Made by a program: the position numbers and the translations under genes. A stretch of DNA of 7,482 nt from Bacteroidota bacterium (GTDB lineage: Bacteria; Bacteroidota; Kryptoniia; Kryptoniales; JAKASW01): positions 1 through 7,482 of the forward strand of contig JAJYOS010000305.1 of NCBI GenBank assembly GCA_021796055.1, read 5' to 3'. The notes beneath the pieces were generated by a model. It made no database searches. It saw only the letters and a program-made list of their open reading frames with translations, and had not been told where the DNA came from. This document shows positions 1 to 7,096 of the stretch, in pieces (positions within the stretch are counted from its first letter, which is position 1; each line of letters starts with the position of its first letter).

Positions 1-607
1 CCTGAAAACTCATCGTCTCAATGCTGACGAAACGAGTGAGCCAGGTCCTGTCTTTGTTAATGGTTCTGAAGTTACCGAGCACGGCGCCGAGATCAGGATG
101 CAGGAGAAGTTCCGCAACAAGGTATTTCAACGCGTCAGGAAGTGGCTGGTTGTCTGCGTCATAAACAGCTATCACCTCGGCATCGGTTTGCTTCAAGCCA
201 AGGTTCAGCGCTCGTGATTTCCCCTTACCCCCTTCGCCTTCGGGCACGTTGTAGCATCGAACCCTTCGGTCCTGTTTCGACATCGACTCGACTATCTCCC
301 CCGTCCTGTCCGAAGAGCCATCGTTGATGACTAGGATCTCCAGCTTGTCAGCCGGGTAATCCAACTTCACCATTGCGTCCAAGGTTCTCTGGATGACCGT
401 CTCTTCGTTGTGAGCGGGGATGAGGATACAGACTCGCGGGCTTTCGAAATGAGTCATGTTGTCGATAGCTAGTTTTTCCTTGGCAGACGCCCAGTTGTGA
501 AAGAAGCCGGCTATCGTCAGGACGAGCTGGTAAGCGATCATGAACCATATAAATATCACCGAAAGAACGAACAGCGCCCCAAGGAGTGTCGTGAAAAAAT
601 CATACAT
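1..607 (-). CDS. Membrane glycosyltransferase, family GT2 (partial, C-terminus outside window)
   Basis: The first 202 residues are visible, reading from ATG at 607 to the window edge. Residues 7-35 form a hydrophobic N-terminal membrane segment, and a GT-A catalytic domain starts near residue 57. Visible motifs are ILIPAHNEE (61-69), the nucleotide-sugar site VINDGSSDRTGEI with Asp96, the GGKGKSRALNLGL loop (126-138) and the metal-binding DAD motif (150-152). The family moves an activated sugar onto a growing chain at the inner membrane. The N-terminal membrane segment and GGKG-x-ALN loop are typical of processive synthases such as PgaC/IcaA and cellulose-synthase-like enzymes. The QxxRW motif that would support processivity lies outside the window. 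The start overlaps the stop of the large DUF2334 gene by 8 bases, and AAGGA lies about 9 bases upstream, so the two are probably translationally coupled. It most likely builds an exopolysaccharide handled by the upstream protein. Family assignment is firm; the sugar and polymer are unknown. Confidence 0.93.
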   Translation of the reverse strand, partial: MYDFFTTLLGALFVLSVIFIWFMIAYQLVLTIAGFFHNWASAKEKLAIDNMTHFESPRVCILIPAHNEETVIQRTLDAMVKLDYPADKLEILVINDGSSDRTGEIVESMSKQDRRVRCYNVPEGEGGKGKSRALNLGLKQTDAEVIAVYDADNQPLPDALKYLVAELLLHPDLGAVLGNFRTINKDRTWLTRFVSIETMSFQ

Positions 608-3600
608 GCGCGACTGTCCTTCTTCTGAACTTGAGCACAAAATAAAGGAGTACCAGAATCCCCCCGGCGATCGAGCCGAAGATCGCTATAAGTGCGGATG
701 ACCACAGGCTCGTCATGTCGATCCCATAAGATACAGTGCTTTCCAAAACCACAAGCGCTTTATGCTGGCCTGGCGGCAGAATGATGCCGTAATGTTGTTC
801 CTCTCGCGAGACTGCAAACGGGATTTCATGATCGTCTATGAGAACTGCGTACGGCATCTTCTCGAAAGAAACAGCGGATCTGCCCATTGAAGAGTAAGTG
901 AACTCTACTCCGCGTTGAAATGTCCGCTCGCTCAGGATATTACACGACGCCGCTTCTATATGTGAATGCATAAGTCCGCTTTCAAACGGGTTGACATCCG
1001 TTTTGACAATCTTAACAAAATGATCCCCCGCTGGGATCGAGAAGCAGCCGGGTTGGTAAGGATATTCTATCCGGCCGTCCACCGATACTTCAGCCACATC
1101 ATTGCTGAGCCTCATGCATGTCGAGTACGGCGCGTCGACGCTGAAACCGCCGTTCGACGCCTCGAAATTAGCTTGCGGCGTAGCCGCGTAAGGAAAATCG
1201 GCAATGTCCTGAGGTAATGCCGTTGCCTCGCAATAGATAGCTATGCGCGGAGCGGCCTGCAAGGCAGAATTCACAAGCAGATAGCTCTCGATTCCTGTCG
1301 GCATCTTCGTGGGAAATACTCCATTGTAATTGGAACGCCGAAATTCCAGTATGTTCAGGTCTATCATCAAATCTGAAGAATCCGCTCCCAGCAATTTCTT
1401 GTACGTGTTCCCTATCGTCACATAACGTCTCGGGTCTGAGTTCCAGCTTACCTCCGGGTCTTCAACGTTTAAAATGAAAGGATAATTTTTTCGGAGTTGA
1501 AGAATCTGGTTCATATCCACTCCGAGAGAGGTTCGGAGATTCGGGAATGTTTTCTGATCCATCGCGGTCAGTATTATCTGGGCGCCAGGTTTGCTGCTGA
1601 AGGCGTCCCTGGCTACATCTATGAAATGCGAGGTCAGGCTCGTTACCAAAGAAGCGCGGAAGTCGACGAAGCTCTTCCAGTCCTGCGGCGAGGTCTTGTA
1701 ATAGTGCGTAGAGTTCTGCTGGAAGAGTTGGACGGGATCGAAGCCGTATTCCTTCCTGAACTTGACGCGCACGCTCATATCGAAAGGGGTAAGCAATTTC
1801 GGATCAGCAGGCGCCCCCTCCCCACCGAAATAGAGCTCGGATATGTTCACCCCGTCCCAATCATGGGAGGTAAGGAACTTGTAAGTCCAGTCAGATGCCG
1901 CGCGCAAGCAGGCAGGATCGGCAAGCGCGACGGGATAGCGCCAGTCGGGGCGCACGTCCTGTCCTTTGTAATTCTTCTCGTGCCATTGCGGATGCTCATC
2001 GTAAAACTTCTTGTTTATCTGTGGTGGTTCCAGCCACGCGTACACGGCAATTCCATAAGCATGGCACAACCTGATCAACCTGTCGTAATCGTAAGTATAT
2101 TTGGGATATTCGTGCCATCCGGCAACCTGAATCACCCTAATACCTTTTGCCGCCCAGTCCTTTACAAGAGATTCGACGCTTATGTGCGACGTTGACCTTA
2201 ACCCCGGATCGAAGAACATATCGAGGTTGTCCCGTCTCAATGTCGGGTAAAGCTGGAAATAATTCTTGATCCATTCGATGAAATACGGGAATCTGGCGTA
2301 GCCTCCCCCCGTCACGGGGTCGAATCGCGCGCTCATCACGATGATTTTGCCTCGCCCGTAGTTTCTTGCTATGGCTACCGGCGCGTCGTTCAAATCGTTC
2401 GAGCAGATTACCTGATCGTTTTCCTCGACATCGATCCGGTGGACAGTCTCGAAGTTTCCCCAGCTCAGGAGCTGTTCAGGAAACATTCGGTCCCTTACTT
2501 TCTCGAGCCGCATGACGTTTTGACTGAACTTAACTCCGAAATCAACCGCGAGAGGATTCTTCGAATCCGTGACCAAACTCCCACCCGACGAGACAAACTT
2601 CTCGAGTGTCTCGTAAAGAGAATCAGGAAGATTGTCCGCGACGGTGTACGGGACGATCAGAAGGTTATACGGGTTCAGGCTGTCGAGGCCACCCGGTGTA
2701 AGCGTGTCGGTGGGTATGCCCACGCTCCTGAGCGCCGCCGCAAAACTCTCTTCGTCAAGCTTCGCGCCGCCAGTCGCAGTCGAATCCCAAAGTATGCCCG
2801 CGACTGCCGGAGTAATCTTCTTCTTTTTTGGAAAAAAACTTCTCCAAACACTCTTGGCTCCTATCATTACTTTGTCCAGCAAGGTCAGGTCCTTCTCCCT
2901 GTACTCTATGGGCTCAGCCGCGTAGATCCAACCTTTTTTCAGACTGACGCTCTTCCTGAACGTCTCCGTGACTCTCTTAGGAGTTATCTCTCTTTCAGCT
3001 CTTTCTCCCTTTTCATTCAGATATACTTGTTTGAGATATTCGTCCTCAATTGAAATCTTAAACGAATCCGTGCCTGACAAAACGACCCTATCGGGAAGCC
3101 TCACCACATTGCTGCTGTCGCGCAGACTGACGTACGTATAGCCGAGCGCTTTGGTGCCCTCGACAATTTCCTTGAGGAGATGAATCGGCATGAACGGATG
3201 GAAGAACGCTGTAGCGTAGCCGTCTCTAACGTATAGATTAGCCTTGGCTGCCGCGAGTATATCCTGGACTCCCTTCTCCTCCTCTTCAGGCGGGCCATAA
3301 GGGACGTAGCCGGTATTCTCGGGGACGATCCTTTCACCGAACAAGTCTTTTTGAATGACATAAGGAAAGTACTGACTGTAATCGAGATTGTTCAAGACAG
3401 TGCGTTGCTCGACCGCAGTAGAAAACACCTTTGATATCGCGGCGTAATCGATATCTGAGGCGCCGTAATGGGGCGTCTCCCAGGCAAGCGGGTAAACGCC
3501 GTTTCGCATCAGTTCCTCTACCCCGGTCTCAAGCTTCTGTTCAACGTAGCCAGCATTATCGTTGGCTATAGGCCTGTTCAGCGCGCTGTCCCAGAATTCA

Positions 3601-4529
3601 TAATCATTATCTGTTACGCCGTGATACTGATGAGTGACTCCGTGCATGACGATGGTCGCCCCATGCTCTTCGGCGTATCGAAGCGCGTCCACCATATCAG
3701 GCTTGTCCGAAAGGGAGATACGGACGTTGTTTGCCGGATCGACATAAAATGGCACGACGGCAATCAGGAACGGGACGTGCTCGCCGTATAGCAGATCCGT
3801 AATCCTTCTAATGCTGTTTGGGTCCTCGGTAGGGTCAACGTCTTCTATGCGGATCATTGCCGAGTGAAACTCAGGATGCTCCTGGTGAAGAATATCGTGG
3901 AGCTTCTCGGCAAAGAAGATGTACCTGTCTGTCGGCCCGATGTACGAGAATGGCGAATCACCGAAGAGATAAAGATTGCCGGAATGAATGGCATATGGCG
4001 AGACGACATGATGAGGCGCGTAAGCGTTCGCAAGTACCTTGACTTTACTGCCGTTTGTTATCGTCATCATCGTTAGGTAGTTGTCCCCCTTGTCGAACCT
4101 GAAATCCCGGTCAGTTGGGACTACCGCGTCAAACCCGAGCGTAGAGTCATACCTCTCCGGAATAAACCCGTACTTTTCCGCTAGATTGTGACGCGCGTTG
4201 AACGCAATTATACCGGTATTCAGCCAGACGAGCGTTCCCTTATAATTGAACGCGTCATCGAGAAATTTATCCGGCGGCTGGCAATTAGGACTGAACCCAT
4301 TGAAGAAGACGTAATCGAAACCGTTGCACTCCCCCGGGCGGTAATCGTCGGCCGCGACCACTTTCTTGCGGAGATCGAAATGGCCGAGGAGCTGGTACAG
4401 CTGGAGGGCGTCTCCTTTTGCCGGATTGCTCTGGGCATCTTTGCCTTCGTACACGATAAGCACTCTATTCCCGGCGAAAGCGTTCAGGGAATAAAGCATC
4501 ACTATAGTTGCCGCGACCTTTTTTATCAT
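600..4529 (-). CDS. Exported DUF2334 deacetylase-like / TIM-barrel glycosidase-like membrane-anchored protein
   Basis: This encodes 1309 residues. I start at ATG 4529 rather than the longer in-frame ATG at 4589, because 4529 has AAGGT six bases upstream and opens a clean signal peptide (MIKKVAATIVMLYSLNAFA). Order of regions: signal 1-19; alpha/beta Rossmann or GATase-like region 22-215; DUF2334 about 223-470, a polysaccharide-deacetylase-like fold with IEDVDP (228-233), HGVTH (296-300), TPHYG (352-356) and FHPF (443-446), which look like metal-site motifs; linker; second GATase/ThuA-like region about 575-760; glycosidase-like TIM barrel (GHL10/DUF187-like) about 765-1095; beta-rich region about 1110-1270; membrane helix about 1278-1300 and tail FRRRTVAHV. 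Candidate barrel acids are Glu834 (AWLEPP), Glu898 (NISELYF) and Glu1023/Asp1024 (NVEDPE). The bulk should sit outside the inner membrane. Being coupled to a GT2, it probably trims or deacetylates a nascent polysaccharide. Domain calls are from pattern recognition; enzymatic activity is inferred. Confidence 0.88.
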   Translation of the reverse strand: MIKKVAATIVMLYSLNAFAGNRVLIVYEGKDAQSNPAKGDALQLYQLLGHFDLRKKVVAADDYRPGECNGFDYVFFNGFSPNCQPPDKFLDDAFNYKGTLVWLNTGIIAFNARHNLAEKYGFIPERYDSTLGFDAVVPTDRDFRFDKGDNYLTMMTITNGSKVKVLANAYAPHHVVSPYAIHSGNLYLFGDSPFSYIGPTDRYIFFAEKLHDILHQEHPEFHSAMIRIEDVDPTEDPNSIRRITDLLYGEHVPFLIAVVPFYVDPANNVRISLSDKPDMVDALRYAEEHGATIVMHGVTHQYHGVTDNDYEFWDSALNRPIANDNAGYVEQKLETGVEELMRNGVYPLAWETPHYGASDIDYAAISKVFSTAVEQRTVLNNLDYSQYFPYVIQKDLFGERIVPENTGYVPYGPPEEEEKGVQDILAAAKANLYVRDGYATAFFHPFMPIHLLKEIVEGTKALGYTYVSLRDSSNVVRLPDRVVLSGTDSFKISIEDEYLKQVYLNEKGERAEREITPKRVTETFRKSVSLKKGWIYAAEPIEYREKDLTLLDKVMIGAKSVWRSFFPKKKKITPAVAGILWDSTATGGAKLDEESFAAALRSVGIPTDTLTPGGLDSLNPYNLLIVPYTVADNLPDSLYETLEKFVSSGGSLVTDSKNPLAVDFGVKFSQNVMRLEKVRDRMFPEQLLSWGNFETVHRIDVEENDQVICSNDLNDAPVAIARNYGRGKIIVMSARFDPVTGGGYARFPYFIEWIKNYFQLYPTLRRDNLDMFFDPGLRSTSHISVESLVKDWAAKGIRVIQVAGWHEYPKYTYDYDRLIRLCHAYGIAVYAWLEPPQINKKFYDEHPQWHEKNYKGQDVRPDWRYPVALADPACLRAASDWTYKFLTSHDWDGVNISELYFGGEGAPADPKLLTPFDMSVRVKFRKEYGFDPVQLFQQNSTHYYKTSPQDWKSFVDFRASLVTSLTSHFIDVARDAFSSKPGAQIILTAMDQKTFPNLRTSLGVDMNQILQLRKNYPFILNVEDPEVSWNSDPRRYVTIGNTYKKLLGADSSDLMIDLNILEFRRSNYNGVFPTKMPTGIESYLLVNSALQAAPRIAIYCEATALPQDIADFPYAATPQANFEASNGGFSVDAPYSTCMRLSNDVAEVSVDGRIEYPYQPGCFSIPAGDHFVKIVKTDVNPFESGLMHSHIEAASCNILSERTFQRGVEFTYSSMGRSAVSFEKMPYAVLIDDHEIPFAVSREEQHYGIILPPGQHKALVVLESTVSYGIDMTSLWSSALIAIFGSIAGGILVLLYFVLKFRRRTVAHV

Positions 4530-4777
4530 TGCAAGACCTTGCTCATAGGATTGTTTTTTAAGATTTATTTGGAGAGGTGGACCCGACAAGCGGATGTCGT
4601 TCCAATACGAACAGAGTAGGAATATGCCCTTCCGCCAAATGTTCTGTCGTCAATAAGCGAATCGGGGCCGAATTGACCGGTAAAGGATTTGCAAATGCGG
4701 GAGAAGACGCCGACGACGGGTGCCTGTGAATTCGGACAAACTACGCAATCCGCCCCCCGCAATTTATTCATTTGGAA
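4530..4777. other. Gap between phoH and the polysaccharide genes; no convincing gene
   Basis: This 248-base gap should hold the 3' end of the phoH transcript and the promoter of the polysaccharide genes. I see no strong intrinsic terminator and no firm promoter. A weak minus-strand candidate is TTGTCG, 16 bases, then TAAATC, ending close to the start of the DUF2334 gene. A TTGACG sequence on the minus strand near 4650-4655 lacks a good -10 partner. An imperfect inverted repeat with GTCAAT/ATTGAC arms lies at 4649-4677. A 68-codon open frame here (4565-4771) resembles nothing I recognise and lacks a good ribosome binding site. Confidence 0.5.
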
Positions 4778-5770
4778 TTAGTCTTTGCCGTCCCAGCTGT
4801 TGTATTTTTCGTACGCGTCGATGATATCCTTCACGAGTTTGTGCCTGACGACATCCGTCTTCTCAAGGTAAACGAAGCTGATGCCTTCGACGCTTTTCAG
4901 TACTTTCTGTATCTCGACAAGGCCACTGAGGCTCTTCTGAGGCAAGTCAATCTGAGTTATGTCGCCCGTTATAATCGCCTTAGAATTGATGCCAAGCCTC
5001 GTAAGGAACATCTTCATCTGCATCGCAGACGCGTTCTGAGCTTCGTCGAGAATGACGAAGGCATTGGAGAGCGTCCTTCCTCGCATGTAAGCGAGCGGAG
5101 CTATCTCGATGACATTTTTTTCAACGTACAGCTTCAGCTTATCCTGCGGGAGCATATCGTCGAGCGCATCGTAAAGCGGACGAAGGTAAGGGATGACCTT
5201 CTCCTTCAAATCACCCGGAAGAAATCCCAGACTTTCACCGGCCTCTACCGCAGGGCGCGTGAGCACGATCTTCTGCACTTCTTTATTCCTCAACGCCGCC
5301 ACAGCCATCGCGACGGCAAGATAGGTCTTGCCCGTCCCCGCCGGACCCACCGCGAATACAACGTCGTTCTTCTGAACTGCCCTGACGAGCTGTCTCTGGC
5401 CGGGAGTTTTTGGCTTTATCAGGTCGTTCCGAGCGGAAAGGACCACAACATCTTTGTTTGAATCCTGCCCAGCGGTTCCGTTTTCGCCTCCGCCTGACGA
5501 ATCGGCTTCTCCCGAAACGAGCTCGACCACTGTCACGACATCATCCGGCCTAAGGACACCGGTTTTGTCGAGAACGTACATCAGTTCCTTGAAAACCTTT
5601 TCGACGCGTGCAGTCTCTTCCTCCTCACCCTTTATGGTGATGTTGTCGCCACGAACGACGATGTTTGCGTCGAACCTGTCGGAGATAATCTGGAGATTCG
5701 AGTCATTTATGCCGAGGAGTGAAAGCGGGTCGACGCCCGAAATCCTTATCCGTTTCTCGACAATTTCCAT
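4778..5770 (-). CDS. phoH: PhoH-family P-loop ATPase (YbeZ type)
   Basis: The protein has 330 residues from ATG at 5770, the usual size of the short PhoH/YbeZ type without a PIN domain. An in-frame ATG at 5806 is rejected because it lies in the T-rich tail of a terminator and would add a meaningless FSYFLFLPEVS leader; 5770 has GGAAG five bases upstream. Residues about 1-75 form the KH-like N-terminal region (VVRGDNITIKGEEEE). A Gly/Ser-rich linker follows at about 87-108, then the ATPase domain: Walker A GPAGTGKT (142-149), LTRPAVEAGESLGFLPG (170-186), Walker B VILDEAQN (239-246), sensor-like ITGDITQIDLP (267-277) and the C-terminal VVRHKLV motif (307-313). The family consists of cytoplasmic ATPases linked to RNA metabolism, and YbeZ partners the ribonuclease YbeY in several bacteria. 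No ybeY lies next to it here. Family assignment is firm; cellular role is known only by family. Confidence 0.96.
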   Translation of the reverse strand: MEIVEKRIRISGVDPLSLLGINDSNLQIISDRFDANIVVRGDNITIKGEEEETARVEKVFKELMYVLDKTGVLRPDDVVTVVELVSGEADSSGGGENGTAGQDSNKDVVVLSARNDLIKPKTPGQRQLVRAVQKNDVVFAVGPAGTGKTYLAVAMAVAALRNKEVQKIVLTRPAVEAGESLGFLPGDLKEKVIPYLRPLYDALDDMLPQDKLKLYVEKNVIEIAPLAYMRGRTLSNAFVILDEAQNASAMQMKMFLTRLGINSKAIITGDITQIDLPQKSLSGLVEIQKVLKSVEGISFVYLEKTDVVRHKLVKDIIDAYEKYNSWDGKD

Positions 5771-5799
5771 TGACACTTCCGGTAGGAATAAAAAGTAGG

Positions 5800-5842
5800 A
5801 AAACAAAACGCTCCCGTCTGCTTATTAAGCGAGGCGGGAGCG
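5800..5842 (-). terminator. Rho-independent terminator of the lipoprotein-LysM operon
   Basis: On the minus strand an 8-base perfect GC-rich stem (CGCTCCCG at 5835-5842, CGGGAGCG at 5809-5816) encloses a further GCTT/AAGC stem (5827-5830 with 5820-5823) with a three-base loop. It is followed directly by TTTTGTTTT (5808-5800). It lies 39 bases past the LysM stop codon and ends 29 bases before the phoH start. Confidence 0.9.
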
Positions 5843-5880
5843 CTATTGAAACTTAACGAACTTTTCGTACTAGTACTTAC

Positions 5881-6648
5881 TTACTTCGAGGGTTGCGCCG
5901 ACATCTTCTGCATGCGCGCCTTTCTTGCATAGTAGGCACGCGCGGCAGCTCTCTCCTTATCAGTCAGAGGAGCGTTTTCCGGAATCTTCAGCACTTCCTT
6001 CGGGTAGATCAAATCAGGATTCTTGATCTGATTCCTGTTGGCCATGTAGATCTTCGGCCATCTCCAGGGATCGTTGTAAATCGAGGACTTCTTGGCAATG
6101 TTCCAGAGGCAATCTCTGTTACGTGCCCAGGTACCGACCGTGTAAGTCATAGCCGTCGAGCAGTTAGCCAGGCGGGCCTTCAACTGAGCATAGTCGTTAA
6201 CCAGCGTCTGCACCTCGTTATAATACTGCTGTGCGAGGGCTAACTTGCTGGTCTTCATCGAGTCGATCCGGGCTCCCAGCGCTTCAACATCCTTACGCTG
6301 CGCGCAGAGGTCCTGATCGGACATCGACATATAATTGTTTATCTGGGACTGCATGTTCTGGAGAGCTAGGCCGAAAGCTTTATAACCCGCCTCGTCGGTT
6401 CCAAGCATTCCAAGATACTTATTCCACTGTCCCTGGTACTGCTGGTCGAGGCTGGCCAATTCGCTCTTCAAGTTGGCTATCTCAGTGTTAAGCTGACTCA
6501 ACACGTTTTTCAATGAGTCGCGCTTGGCGGTCAAAGATGTCATCTCGGCCTGCCAATCCGCGTACTTCATTTTTTCCTGCTGTGCGGAAGCCACAGAGGA
6601 AATCGCGAATAACATCGCGACAACTGCCAAAACGGATAAACGTTTCAT
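5881..6648 (-). CDS. Secreted coiled-coil protein with C-terminal LysM domain
   Basis: The protein has 255 residues. ATG at 6648 is preceded by AAGGAG with a six-base gap. A Sec signal peptide covers residues 1-22 (MKRLSVLAVVAMLFAISSVASA, cleavage expected before QQEK). Residues about 28-162 are heptad-rich helix, interrupted near 75-110, and likely form a coiled coil. A LysM-type peptidoglycan-binding module follows at about 169-223, visible in CLWNIAKKSSIY, RWPKIYMANRNQIKNPDLI and the closing YPKEVLKIP. The last 30 residues are basic and Ala/Arg/Lys-rich. Cysteines 115, 163 and 180 could form a disulfide in the periplasm. The protein should sit in the periplasm bound to the cell wall. It follows the lipoprotein gene by 13 bases in the same operon, so the two coiled-coil proteins may bridge outer membrane and peptidoglycan. 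LysM and export are well supported; the bridging role is inference. Confidence 0.93.
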   Translation of the reverse strand: MKRLSVLAVVAMLFAISSVASAQQEKMKYADWQAEMTSLTAKRDSLKNVLSQLNTEIANLKSELASLDQQYQGQWNKYLGMLGTDEAGYKAFGLALQNMQSQINNYMSMSDQDLCAQRKDVEALGARIDSMKTSKLALAQQYYNEVQTLVNDYAQLKARLANCSTAMTYTVGTWARNRDCLWNIAKKSSIYNDPWRWPKIYMANRNQIKNPDLIYPKEVLKIPENAPLTDKERAAARAYYARKARMQKMSAQPSK

Positions 6649-6661
6649 CTATGGCTCCTTG

Positions 6662-6937
6662 TCAGTTTGAATTGGAATTCTGTTGCGACTGCAGTCTCTG
6701 ATTAAGAAGCTGCTCGTCGTTTTCAAGTTTCTTGATCTGTTCCTTCTTGTCTGCAACCTGTTTCTGTAAATCAGCCTTCTGCTGATCAGCGGTCTGTATC
6801 TGCTGCTGCAATGTCGCAATTTCGTTCTTCAGGTCCGAAAGCTGCTGCATCTGACTCTGATCCGCATATTTAGTACATCCAGCAAGCAAAATGGACGTTA
6901 CAATGAGGCTCAGGATTACACCCGGCAATTTTCTCAT
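6662..6937 (-). CDS. Small coiled-coil outer-membrane lipoprotein
   Basis: The protein has 91 residues. ATG at 6937 has a very strong Shine-Dalgarno AAAGGAGG six bases upstream. Residues 1-20 form a lipoprotein signal peptide ending in the lipobox LLAGC with Cys21; the following Thr (not Asp) predicts outer-membrane sorting if the E. coli rule holds. Residues about 27-85 are Gln/Lys/Leu-rich heptads such as LKNEIATLQQQIQ and LQKQVADKKEQIKKLE, giving a continuous helix expected to oligomerise. It resembles Lpp in size and layout but ends in SNSN, with no C-terminal Lys for covalent attachment to peptidoglycan. It is the first gene of a two-gene operon with the LysM protein. A wall contact through that partner would replace the missing Lys; this is inference. 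No named family recognised. Confidence 0.92.
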   Translation of the reverse strand: MRKLPGVILSLIVTSILLAGCTKYADQSQMQQLSDLKNEIATLQQQIQTADQQKADLQKQVADKKEQIKKLENDEQLLNQRLQSQQNSNSN

Positions 6938-6970
6938 TTTCTACCTCCTTTGCATATTTTCATCGACCTA

Positions 6971-6999
6971 AGTTTAACTGAAACAAGCATTTTTGTCAA
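6971..6999 (-). promoter_or_regulatory. Sigma70-type promoter for the lipoprotein-LysM operon
   Basis: The minus strand reads TTGACA (6999-6994), a 17-base spacer, then TAAACT (6976-6971). The -35 is a perfect match and the -10 matches at four of six positions. Transcription should begin near 6964, giving a leader of about 27 bases containing the Shine-Dalgarno of the lipoprotein gene. Confidence 0.8.
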
Positions 7000-7003
7000 G
7001 CAT
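6984..7003. repeat. Direct repeat CAAGCAT, 13-base period, at the -35 box
   Basis: CAAGCAT occurs at 6984-6990 and again at 6997-7003 on the plus strand. One copy overlaps the -35 hexamer of the envelope operon promoter and the other lies in its spacer. It could be a regulator site or chance; two 7-base copies are weak evidence. Confidence 0.35.
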
Positions 7004-7083
7004 CTAAAACGAATTTCACCTTAATTTTTTTTCACTCTTAATACTAAATCAACTCAGGTTTTTGTAAATTTTAGTTCCAAAAC

Positions 7084-7088
7084 AGGAG
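7084..7088 (+). promoter_or_regulatory. Shine-Dalgarno AGGAG deciding the argG TTG start
   Basis: AGGAG lies eight bases before TTG at 7097. The next candidate start in the frame, GTG at 7106, would be 17 bases away, so TTG is preferred. No in-frame ATG exists upstream of the conserved AYSGGLDTS motif. The AT-rich sequence between here and 7004 must hold the argG promoter; I see no good -35/-10 pair in it. Confidence 0.75.
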
Positions 7089-7096
7089 TAATTGAA

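Noticed and set aside
1497..2195. 232-codon plus-strand open frame
   Set aside because: It is antisense to the TIM-barrel region of the large gene, whose minus-strand frame has clear domain sequence. The plus-strand product is Arg/Val-rich with no motif.
4530..4589. N-terminal extension of the DUF2334 protein to ATG 4589
   Set aside because: The added 20 residues are polar and would bury the signal peptide. ATG 4529 has its own ribosome binding site and a clean signal sequence.
4687..4696. Perfect palindrome ATTTGCAAAT
   Set aside because: It is a single 10-base palindrome with no second copy or promoter context, so chance is likely.
4565..4771. 68-codon minus-strand open frame between phoH and the DUF2334 gene
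   Set aside because: It has no good Shine-Dalgarno and no recognisable motif, and its end overlaps the leader of the next gene. It is best read as chance.
4772..5461. 229-codon plus-strand open frame
   Set aside because: It is antisense to phoH, which has all family motifs on the other strand.
5771..5806. N-terminal extension of PhoH to ATG 5806
   Set aside because: This ATG lies in the T-tract of the terminator. The extension does not fit the family, whose members start close to the KH-like region.
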